In this document: positions 40,980-51,400 of the stretch, one piece after another
How positions within the stretch are numbered: position 1 is the stretch's first letter
How the letters are laid out: each line of letters starts with the position of its first letter
NCBI RefSeq assembly: GCF_022539315.1
Contig: NC_066317.1
Location: 47,533,935 to 47,597,934, forward strand
Direction: 5' to 3'
DNA length: 64,000 nt
DNA from: Serinus canaria
Taxonomy: Eukaryota; Chordata; Aves; Passeriformes; Fringillidae
Made by a program: the position numbers and the translations under genes
Notes under the pieces: model-generated
The model's database searches: none
Told to the model about the DNA's origin: nothing
What the model saw: the letters and a program-made list of their open reading frames with translations, nothing else

Positions 40980-41860
40980 ATCATTTCAGCCCAGCCTTGC
41001 AAGGTCTTGAACACCTGCAGAGAGACCTTGAGAAACTGAGCAATCACCCACCATGTGAAGTTCTGAAGTATTGACTGGGCTATCACCAGCCAAATGAAAT
41101 TCAACATGGAAAGAGCCAAACTCTGCAAATGGCATGGGGCAACCCTGGTTGTACAGACAGACTGGGGAGCAAGATGCTGTAAAGCAGTGCCACAGAAAGG
41201 GACCTTGGGGTCCTGGTAAACTGGAAGTTGAATGTGAGTCTGCAATGCCCTGGCAGCCAGGAGGGACAACCGTGTCCTGTGGGGCATCAGGCACAGCATC
41301 ATCAGCAGGGCAAGGGAGGGGATTGTCTTGCTCTGCTCTGCTCTGCTCTGGGGCAGCCTCACCTCAAGTCCTGTGTGCAGTTTTGGTCAATATAAGAAAG
41401 ATATTAAAATACTAGGGAGTATCCAAAGGAGGGCAAGAAAGATGGTGAAGGGCCTTGAGCAGAAGCCACGTGAAGAGCAGCTGAGGTCACTTGGTCTGTT
41501 CAGCCTGGAGAAGAGGGGAAACCTCACTGCAGTTACAGCTTCCCTTTGAAGGGAAAGGCAGACATTGATCTCTTCCTTGTGGTGTCCAGGCACAGGTCCC
41601 TAGGGAATTGCCTGGACTTGTGTTAGGGGAGATTTAGGTTGGACATTAGAAAAAGGTTTTACGATTGGGCACTGAAATGGACTACCCAAAAAAGTGGTCA
41701 CAGCACCCAGCCTGACAGAGTTCAAGAAGAATTTGGACAATCCTCTCTCAGGTGCACTCTTGGTGGGGGGGAGGGGGGTGGGGCAGAGGGTCAGAAATGG
41801 GACTCAAGTGATCCTTCCAACTCAGCTTATTATCTGATTCTTTGATTCTGTGACTTTCTC
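40980..41860 (+). mobile_element. CR1 LINE 3' portion (5'-truncated)
   Basis: Recognised by ordered CR1 landmarks. They include ATGAAATTCAACATGG near 41093, GACCTTGGGGTCCTGG near 41200, AGGAGGGCAAGAAAGATGG near 41426, TGTTCAGCCTGGAGAAGAGG near 41498, GATTTAGGTTGGACATTAG near 41630, CAAGAAGAATTTGGACAAT near 41723, and the terminal repeat GATTCTTTGATTCTGTGA at about 41835-41853. The inverted-repeat-free 3' end with ATTCTNTG repeats is typical of CR1. The reading frame is broken. It includes a short (CTCTG)4 run at 41331-41350 and a G-rich expansion at 41762-41787. The left limit is approximate because the 5' part is diverged. Confidence 0.92.
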
Positions 41861-41949
41861 TGACGGGCTAAGCACTGTTCATAGCAATATTGAGGCCAGG
41901 CCTCATTAAATTAGGACTGACATTATTCATGTTAATATCAAAAGAGAAT

Positions 41950-42212
41950 AGCAAGGGACCTTAAGGATATTGTTGTTCCAAACCCCCTGCCATGGACAAT
42001 GAACCTTCCCCTAAACCAGGTTGCTCAGAGCCTAATCCAGTCTGGTCTTGACCACCTCCAGGGATGAGGAGTCCACAACTTCCCTGGCAACCTATTCCAG
42101 TGCCTTATCACCCTTACAGAAAAGAATTTCTTCCTCATATCTAATGTAAACCTCCCCTCTTGATTAAGGCCATTTCCCATTGTCCTATTACTACATCCCT
42201 TTGCAAAAAAAA
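41950..42212 (-). mobile_element. CR1 LINE 3' end fragment, minus strand
   Basis: Read on the minus strand this is a CR1 3' end. On the + strand the landmarks are GGGACCTTAAGGATAT, CCCCCTGCCATGGACA, AACCAGGTTGCTCAGAGCC, CACCTCCAGGGATGAGGAG, CCTGGCAACCTATTCCAGTG, and GAATTTCTTCCTCATATCTA. It lies 90 bp from the 3' end of the plus-strand CR1 at 40980-41860, so the two elements are tail to tail. An A-rich tract follows at 42197-42252. Confidence 0.9.
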
Positions 42213-42252
42213 AAAAAAGAAAAAAATTAAAAAAAAATAAAAAAAAGAAAAA
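42197..42252. repeat. Poly-A / A-rich tract next to minus-strand CR1
   Basis: A-runs broken by single G or T. It lies at the right edge of the minus-strand CR1 fragment (41950-42212). Confidence 0.9.
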
Positions 42253-45200
42253 ATCTGTTCAAAAGAAAAATAAAAGCTTTCAAAGTTGAAAATGTGGAAG
42301 TCATGGGTGACAACTCCTGAAGTCTATGTCACAATAGACAAAAGACAGCAGAGGTCCCCAGAGATCTCTTCCTACATAGCCTCTCTCTCTGTCTATATCC
42401 ATCCCTCATTCTTGCAAATTGAGTTCTAGCAAGACCTATTTTGGGAAAAGATAAAGAGTAACTTCCCTTCCCTCCACGTGTAAAAATGAAGTTATGAAAG
42501 GAAAGGATAATGAGGTAAAGAAGTACTGATACACTAACTTTATTGACCAAAAGAAATGCTCCTCATGCCACATTTAATAGTATCTGTACTGTCTTTTCAA
42601 GGCCAAGCTACAAAACAGACTAAGAACTGACCATAAATGTATTGCACCATTGTGGACATCTAGGTTAACTGCTTCCAACTACCACAATTCCTTTTAGCAT
42701 GTGAGATCATAACTTTTCAGGAACTTGTGTGTCTGATGTGGGCCAAATGATGCTGCCACACAGTGTTACAGGATGCACACCAGAGATGTTCTTGCAGACT
42801 TCCATTGCAAGCAACCATGAGTTTGGTTTTATCCTATCCAATTATAGATCCATAAGTATTTTTTTCCTTCAGTGCCATGAATGTGAATCTATAGGAGTAC
42901 AAAGAAAATTTGAGTAAAGGATCTTTAGGCTCGGGTATGGAGTTGGATCTACAAAGAACAGGATATACAGGTGTAGCATCTGTTACACTCTGGATTTGCT
43001 TTGTTTCTGTTTGTCTGGGGTTTTATTGCTGTCCTATGATTTGTTTATGCCGTCAGGTGCTGCTACAGCAGCTGAGGGAGAAACTAACAGGAATGCTTTC
43101 AAAGGTTTCTATAAATCAGCCTAGAGATTGAATTATTTAAGGTAATTTGGGGCATTTCTATATGTCTAAATATCCACTTCAGGGGCTTGAGGTTTCTTTT
43201 ATTAACATGTTTTGCCTCAGAAAAGGAGAAGTTTCATAATCATAAAGGATGCGATCAACATAAATTTACACTGGCGTGGAGGAAAAAAGCACATTCTATA
43301 ATAAAAATTTCACACATGTAACATGTGGGAAAACAGAAGATTTGCTGTTTTCTGTTAAACCACCAAAATAACTGTCAAGAATTTCACTAGAAATACTTGA
43401 AATATCCGCAAAGTCAAATATTTTTAAAAACTTGGAGATATATTTACCTGAGAAGATAAAACCTAACATGAGAAATTCCAAAGTTTAGAAAATAATGAGT
43501 TAACATATAATTTTGTAAATAAAAATAATTACCATTTTAATGGTTTCAGGAAGAATTTTAAAGCACTTAATCTGATCTACTTATAGAATAGTTAGCAGAA
43601 GCTTATGCTTAAACATATGCACAATGGATTTAAAAATCAGTACACAAAATCTGTAAGTATTAACCTTTCAGAGGGTCAAAGAAAGCAAAGAAAAAATAAG
43701 CTATTGCTCAATTGAGCACAGAACTAGTTGTCTTCAGCAATACCATACGTAGCCTTCTAGTAAATTACAAACTCATCTGATCTAAAATAGTTGGTTCCCC
43801 ATACCTTTTTGAATTTTATATGTAGTTATTTATAAAATTTTATTAGACACTTCCCATGCTATGGGAGTAGTACCCTGAATATTCAATTACAAAAGTAATG
43901 GTTCAGAATTATGAGAGTTTGAGATTAACTGCACCAGTTGCTTAATTATCCCGTGAAGCAGAAAAAGACATATACCAGAAATCCTTTCCACAAAGCTCTA
44001 GAAAAGCAGGAAAAGTTACAGTATTAATTTTCCCTTCCACTACTGTATGAAACCTGGTCACTTATCAATATATCACAAAGGGAAACTGCACCCTGAAAAT
44101 TCATATGAATTAATAGCCTTACTGGGAAAATCTAGACTAAAATTTTATGTATGTCAAGTTTGTGAAAACTTCAACTAATTTATCCTGCTTTATATATGCA
44201 ACCATTTTATATAGAGTATTTCTTACTCTGGTAGGCTACTACAGTGCACAGTTAGTATATCAGAAAGAATGAAAACTTCTATATTTTCTAATAAAGTAAG
44301 TGTTTATACCACTTGCAAGAAAAAATTTGAGTTGGGTTAAGTAGTATATACCCCTGAAAGCCATTACAGATGAAATGGTGATGTAAGACTGGATCATCAT
44401 AGCTCAGTCAAATCATCAAACTATGGAATAGTGAAGGTGATATTTTTGACATATGTATAAATGTGTATCCTTTCACAATTTTCTTTTACTAGCTGAACAT
44501 TTTAGCTGTCATTGCAAGACATTTTATGTCTGAAATAACTTATTCTTCTCAATGAATATGCAATTTTTCTGCATATATTTTAAAAACAAGGTTTCTGTCA
44601 TCTTTTGTTCCAAAAGGTAGGGTGTAGTAATAAATTAATGCTAATAAATTTCTATCTCTTCTACCAGAGCTTCCACATATTTCAAAATAGACATTGAAAC
44701 TGAAGAGAAAACTCAATTAAGATTGTCATCTAATCTTTAAAGCAGAATATAGGCATATTGTTTAATTTATTGCTGTGTTGGAAAGCAGACTGACTTGCTT
44801 CTGTTTTGCAATCCTGTCATGTACATTCCAAACAAGTGATGATCCAAAGCTAAATTCTGGATTCCTTAAAATATAGAGCACATTTTCAAGTGCATAAACT
44901 AAGCATACTCTCAGCTTAAAAAGCTGCAGAAGCCTTTTCTGACCTGTTTGTATCAAAACAGGAAGGGTGGCATGTGAAGATGGAAACCCCTTGAGTAACA
45001 CAGGTTCTATTTACATAAAAGAGGTGAAAGGATGGAGCTCATACAGTTGTCTTCCAAAGGAAAGAAATAAATACAAGGGCCAGCTGGTTTTGCTGGCAGA
45101 TCATGTAGGGGAAATGTAGAAGAAATAGACACTACTGTGCTTCTCCTGGAGTGATGTTGCAAGTGGATGGGGACTGTTAGGAAATATAGCAGCTGAGTTT

Positions 45201-46399
45201 CATTCATTTGGATGACATCTGGTTTAACTGTCTGTTGTGTAACTAAATGGTTAAACATGCTTATCTTACCATTGAGACTTTATTGAAACTGAAAAAAACT
45301 GAAAAAATTGAGAATTTCTTAACTGATGGCAAGATTTAAAAAAATCTTACTCATTCTTTCAAATATTACTCATGCTATAATGTCAAAAAAGGTTTTTCTC
45401 TTTTTTTTAAAATATTTTTAAGCTTTCACAGTAACTCAAGAGTACACAAAAGTATACCAAAAATAAAGCTAATAATTTTGTTGCTGTGCTGTTTTGTGAG
45501 ATGGATGGTGGCCTTATTTGTAAAATAACTGTTCACAATTTTAAATAATATTTGGCAGCATTGTTATAGTATCTTCTGTTCTCTAGAGGGTACACTTCCA
45601 GCTGCCCAAAGGCACCAGTAATAAGCACCACTTGCCAGGGATATTACAGCCAAAAAACCCAGTTTAGACATAAAACAGCATCCAAATGTGGATTTAAGTG
45701 ACAATCCTATTTGTCACCAGCACTGCAGTAATTTGGGGGGAAATGCACATTGACTGGCATGTATGTTGATTTATAGTGAATTTCACAATTTTGTTGCAGC
45801 CTTTTAACAATACTGAAGCTGCTAGAAAGTGCAAACCACCACTCCCCACCTCCCTCAAGATTCTCTTTCTTAAAAGGGCCCTATTGATGCTGGGAGGTTT
45901 ATATATATATTAGTCCCCTAAATGACTGCTTCAGTCAGGCTTCAATGGAATGTCACAGAAAACTAGAAGCTGTTTCTTGTTGAAAGTAATTTGCACCAGC
46001 CAAGACTGCCCACGGCTGACTGACCCACACTGAGTATTTCTTAAAACTGGATGAGCAATGCATGCTGTTTCCAGTCATTTTGTTTTACCAGAAAAATGCA
46101 TGAAGAGGCATCTTTCTACAATCCTTGTTTCTGGTTCAGAAAAGAAAGAAAAATAGTCAAAACCCACAAAAACACAAACAACCCACACAGATTGCTGCAT
46201 AGGATGATGCAGAAGAGCACTGTCTTTTGAAGGACACTCTTGAGGTTTTCTGACCTGTGACTTGAAAGAAACCCACAGTATTTATTTCCTAATGCAGTCT
46301 TCTCTGAAGCAAAGTATTTCTCTTCCTTGATATCTGAGCTCAGCATTTAAGAAAAACAAATTCTTGGTTCACTTTCCTCCATGAATGAAGCACTGCTTC
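42253..46399. other. Intergenic, no gene recognised
   Basis: Very AT-rich. A short (TA)n stretch lies at about 45899-45911. No exon, RNA gene or transposon was recognised. Confidence 0.7.
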
Positions 46400-46592
46400 G
46401 TAGAATCATAAATTCTTTAATGCTGAGAAAGACCCCTAAGACCACTGAGTCCAGCCATTAACATAATACTGCCAGGTCCATCACTAAACCCTAAGTACCA
46501 ACAACATCTACATGTTTTGCTTCATCCATTTACAGAGATTAAATTTATACAATTTTATCAAATAGTCACTCTGTTGCTGTTAAGAAAGACTA
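46400..46592 (-). mobile_element. Diverged CR1 LINE 3' end, minus strand
   Basis: The + strand reads TCGTAGAATCATAAATTC, then GAAAGACCCCTAAGACCACT, GAGTCCAGCCATTAACA, CACTAAACCCTAAGTACCA and CATCTACATGTTTT. This is the reverse complement of a CR1 3' end. The part after 46510 is poorly matched and the right limit is approximate. It lies about 0.3 kb upstream of the ATP8A1 CpG island. Confidence 0.75.
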
Positions 46593-46899
46593 TATACATC
46601 TCTTATTTTCTTATAGCGGGTGTATATCCTCTATAGCGAAAACAGCAGCAATCCTACATCTGTAATCTGTGTTATGTACTTTCTTGAGGACACAATGGTG
46701 GCCTTTAGGGGACACGTCAGCCTCAAATCCTCTCAAGATTCATGAGACAACAGTAGCTTTATTCCGTTCCATCATGCTCTAGGCAGCCAGTATGCTTTAT
46801 GCCTGACTGAAACAGATGCAAGACATAATTATGCCAAGCAGACCTGCCTCCAAATCACCTTTCTTATTTTCTTCTGCATCCTGTTTTTACTGTGTCTGT
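46593..46899. other. Proximal upstream region of ATP8A1
   Basis: Transition from AT-rich intergenic DNA to the CpG island. No specific element is called. Confidence 0.6.
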
Positions 46900-48430
46900 T
46901 TCTTGCGGAGGCACGGGGGCAGCGTGCGGCAGGCGCACTGCTCAGCCTGTTGCCGTCGCCCCAGTGTCACGCTCACAGTCTCGAAGTGAAAGTGCTGCTG
47001 CTGCTTCCGCCCGAGGCATCTGCGGCTGGGACCTCCTTCCCAACAGCCCACACGGGAGCAGCGCTTGGATTCACACTGACTCACGGCTGTCACGCTGCGG
47101 CATCCTGACTGAGATTAAAAATAAGAAGTCGGGCGAGAGTTTGAAGGCTGCCTGTCAAACAGAGTGTGGCACAAACACTCTCCTCGCCTGAATGAGGGCT
47201 ATGGAACACCGTTTCAATTCCCTCTCCGGATGAACCCCTCCCGGCCCCCACCGCGCCCCTCGCTCCATGTCCACCTCGCTCAGCAGCGTACGAGACCGAG
47301 CGAGGGAGAGAGTCGGGGAGTCCGCTCTGCCGGCTCGCCGCCGGGCCTGCTGCCCCCGCCCCTGCCCCCCCGGCAAGGCCACGGGGCTGCACACGCCTGG
47401 CGGGGCTCCGCTCACCCCGCCTGGCCCCCGGCACTCCCCGCCCCGTCACGGGTCCCGCCCGCCGCGGCTGCCGGAGACACCGGGCGACCTTGCCCGGGGC
47501 TTCCCCCGCCCGCCCCCAGTGCCGGGCAGCGGCCCAGGGCTCGGCGCGTTCCATTCCCCCCGCGTCACGGGGTGGGGGGCGCGTCGGAAGCCCTTTGCTC
47601 GCTCCAGAGGCGGGACACACACCGCCGTAGTGCCGGTGCCCGGTTAGGCGCGGTGACCCGACAAGCCCGAGCCAGGGAGACAGGGAGATAGCAGCGGGAC
47701 GCCTCGGGACAGGGCGGCGCGGGGGGAGGGCGGAGTTGGTAGGTTCCGGAGGGGGCCGGCGAGTGCGGAGCGCGGGCGCCGCGGCTGTCAGTGAGCAGCG
47801 GCGGCGCCAGCGGGGACAAGCGCACCCGGAGAGAGGCGCTGCCTCGGGTTGCCGGAGCCGCCGCCTCGGGCTGCTGGAGGAGCCGCCGCCGTCGGGACCC
47901 GCCGCCCTCGCCCCGGGCCTCGCAGCGGCGCAGGGCGCGCTCCGGCGGGCGGCAGGTGCAGGGCGCGCCGTTGGAGGGAGGCGGCCGCGCCACCGCCTCG
48001 GCGATGCCGGCGGTGCAGAAAACGGTGTCCGAGATCCGCTCCCGCGCAGAGGGTAAGAGCCGCCCGCCTCTCCGCGCCGGCAGGGAGCGACCGGGGAGCC
48101 CGGCGGCGTTCCGGTGGGGTCTGCGCCGCCTTGCCGGGAGGGGGCGGTGGGAGCCGGTGTCGCGCCGCCGCCGCGCTCCTCACCCCCGTCTTCTGTCGTG
48201 CCGTGCGCCCCCGGTGGGGCTGCGGCGGCAGCGACCCCAGCCTGGGGCGTGAGCGGTGCCGGTGTTCTCCGGGAGGCCTCGTATTTATGGTGGTCTATAT
48301 CCGGTGATCCCCGCGCAGCATTTTGCCCCTCAGCGGCGGTTTCGTTTTCCCCGTGGTGTGTGGCTGCTCGGCCCGCCAGCCCCAGGCGGCAGCGGGGGCT
48401 CATGGCCTGGGGTCCTCGGCCCGGGAATAA
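46900..48430 (+). promoter_or_regulatory. ATP8A1: CpG island with ATP8A1 promoter and 5'UTR
   Basis: Base composition changes abruptly from AT-rich to very GC-rich. GC rises from about 46900, is densest from about 47225 to 48300, and fades by 48430. CpG dinucleotides and CCCCGCCC-type GC boxes are frequent, for example around 47345-47375 and 47440-47470. No TATA box is evident just upstream of the start codon, which fits a CpG-island promoter with dispersed initiation. The transcription start cannot be fixed from sequence. It is probably between about 47600 and 47950. Long open frames on both strands here, including a 437-codon antisense frame, are expected from high GC and are not listed as genes. 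Confidence 0.85.
48004..48052 (+). CDS. ATP8A1: ATP8A1 coding exon 1 (start codon)
   Basis: ATG at 48004 is followed by 16 full codons and the first base of Gly17. The donor GTAAG follows at 48053. The peptide begins [16 protein letters not shown]. From residue 7 on it matches the mammalian protein as I remember it; residues 3-6 differ from the mammalian MPTMRR start. I chose this ATG because it is the family start, has a G at position -3, and no ATG was seen between about 47760 and 48003. The frame is nevertheless open upstream to about 47791. The exon sits in the 3' part of the CpG island. Intron 1 interrupts codon 17 after its first base. Confidence 0.95.
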
Positions 48431-51400
48431 ACCGGAATCACTCTTTTGTGTGTAACATGTGCGTGTGCGCTGATCATCAGAAATAAGCGTTTCTGATACA
48501 CGGCTTGTGCCAGGAAGCTTCGGACAGCGCTGTAGTCTTGTCCCTAAGTGGATTTGTTTAACCTTAGGTAACGTGTCAGCAGCTGCTTTGTGAAAAGAAT
48601 CATTGCCGTGGAATTACATTACTGTAAGCTTTTATGCAGAAGTAACGTTTGAAATCGTGGACCCCAAAGCAGCGGGATGTTGGGGCTGCCTGTGATTTTT
48701 AGTTGCTGTCGGTAACAATAACAATGTCCCGGTAATGGCATAAGTATTGAGGCAGTTGTGCTGGATTTATCCCCTTGTATGTAAGTTTCCTTGCTTAAAC
48801 CATACATTCGGTTGATTTTTTCTTTTTTTAGCTTTGTTGTGCTTTGTTTGGTATAGGGGGGCAGAAACTTCCTCCCTGTATCTTTCTTCCATCTTCCAAA
48901 CAAAAAATACTTTATTTAACTTCTGTGCAAAGAAAAGCACAAAGAATCATAGATTAGAAGTGGGCTGTTAGATTGATGTTCTTTTTCAGTTTTACCATGT
49001 TTATGCCTTCCTCCACCAGAAGTAGGTTTGTAGGAGGTCTGGCTCTGCCTCTGCCTAGGAAATGTTAGTGGCAAAGAAATAGAAGGATGTGCCTTTCTAA
49101 GAAGAAAGGGAGAAAGTGCATCCTTTCAGGAACACTTCTGAAATGTATTTACAACCAGAGCAGCAATCCTGTATACTCACAGTGATTAGTAGATGCATAT
49201 AATGAGACTAGTTAAACATCCAATTTTTCAGTGCTTAATTTCAATTCCTTTTCACTTACCCTTGTTCCAGACAATTGGTTTTCACTGCAAGCTGAGTATT
49301 GCATAAATAAATTGGGAAAATTGATGCTCTCTTTAATGTTATCTAATTCTAGAACTCTTAATGGTTATTAATGGAATAAATGTGGTGTCCCTAAAGGTAA
49401 CTGGCTATCTAAGATTTACAGTTGCAATAAAAGAAAAAAAAAAAAGTCTGGTTTATTTTTCAAAGTTGAATGACTGTGAAGCAGTTAAATACTGGGTTTA
49501 AGAAGAACCACTTTCTTTAGGACTGGCAGTAGGTATAAAGCATCTTTCAAGAAACTTAACTTTTGCAAAATGTCTAGATAGTTTTTTCATTACACCAGTT
49601 GAGTTGATTCTATATGACTCATACTGTACTTCACTGTATATATAGTACTACTCAAAAAAATTTAAAATCTGTTTTCTTAGTCTTATATTAATGTGACACT
49701 TTGTTTAGATATAATTCACACTGAAACCAACATCAGTTAGACTCTTTTTTTTTTGTTTTGAGAGGAGTGATTCCACGTTCAGTTACTCCATACATTTAGA
49801 CTACATAGTTGCCATTGCTAAACTGCTCTTTATAAATGCTACTGTTTTCTAAAACAGAGAGCTCCAGCATTCTGCCCTGTATTTGACAGGGACATAAAGG
49901 AACTGTCAAACCCTAGTTCTGGCAACAGCCCAAGTCTCTTAGATAAGCACTATGCCAAGTGATGATAAAGCTTCTTTCAGAGAACTCTGCCAAAGAGTTC
50001 TTACCCTAGTGCAGAGTTGTTACTGGCTGGGTCCCTCTGTGTTCTTGGAACACTGGTAATACTGTAATCACAAACAGCAGCTTCCATGACTTCTGTCATG
50101 GTATGGACCATTCCTTAGCCTAAGACTTGTGGGGGTCTGACAGACACTATTACTTGCCTTATTCTAGAAATTTTGTATTGTATCTTTGGGCTTAAAATCT
50201 CACTTTGCTCTCCTGTCACTGCAGCAACTAATTCCTGCTTCAGAGACCTTTTCCATGGATCATAAACTACCTTACCAGATTGGACTGTCTTGAGCACCAT
50301 CTCAGAAAGACCTAAGCTCTCTCTCACATGAAGAGATAGTGATAATGTTATTAGAAAAAATCAGGTGTTGTGCTCAGGGGAAACCAACTGACTCAGAACT
50401 GTCAGAATGATGTGCACATGTAGCATTCCCAGGAAGTGGTCAACAGTTGCATAGAGGAATTGATACTACAGTCTGTAAATTATTGCAAAATAAAAATTTA
50501 GGTGTTTTAGGGTCTGCAAGCCAACATATTACCTGCACAGAGAAAAGAATCTGAGCAAAAAAAACCCTGGTTTTCTGCCATTTTTCCAAACCTCTGCAAA
50601 TTCTTCATGGCTGATGAAGGATAACCAAGCATGCTTATAACCATGTTTTATTAGGTTTTTGTGTCTGTTATCCTGTTGCAAGAAATAGGTGCTGCTTACC
50701 ATTCTGAAGTGGTATGGGTATGAATAAAGTCTCTCTCAAGGCATAGAAGATCTGGCCTTCTTAAAAAATATAGGAAATTGGTGTCATGTATTCTGCAATT
50801 GCAAAACACAAGGGGGATCTTTGAGTAGTGTGGCCTACATAAAGCTTTATTAAATACAGTAACTAACTGTGGTTATTTTAGCTATATATAGCTTCACAGT
50901 TAATATATGCATCGATTAAATAATATGAAATTGGATCATTCAAGTAATTACATTTCTTTTGAGAGGTTCTGGGAAAGTGGAATTGTTCTTCTCAAGTCTT
51001 ATTAGGGTTCTCTGAAGATTGAAGTAATAATCCTTTTCCTCTGTGTGTTGGTGGAGTTCAGGGAACTATATCAGGTCATTGAGAAAGGGTAGAGAGTTGA
51101 GGTGCCATGATGCTGCCTACCAAAACTAGTAGGTAATAACTAGTTCTTGTTGGTGTTCTTGTACAAAATCTAGGTGAAGCTGAAGTGGGATAAGATGAAA
51201 TGACTTTCACATGAAGAAAGAATATATTTTGAAATTCTGTAGTAGTCATCAGATTGTCTTCAGCAGACTACTGGTTTTTGTAGTGCCTAATGTACCCTTA
51301 GGTATTTCTGCTTATGGTCTTAAGGACTATCTAACATTTTACTGGATTTAGTGATCATTATATTCACTTGTGTCTGGGGTTTATTTGTGCCAAGTGTGTT

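Noticed and set aside
47090..48403. 437-codon open frame on the minus strand across the ATP8A1 promoter
   Set aside because: It is entirely inside the CpG island, is Pro/Ala/Arg/Gly-rich as any GC-rich frame would be, overlaps the real exon 1 antisense and shows no domain.
47164..48455. Several other 100-175-codon frames on both strands in the CpG island
   Set aside because: Stop-poor GC-rich sequence. Only the frame of exon 1 matches a known protein.
48934..48975. AAAGAATCATAGATTAGAAG as a CR1 tail on the minus strand
   Set aside because: Only about 20 bases resemble the CR1 terminus. Too short to call.
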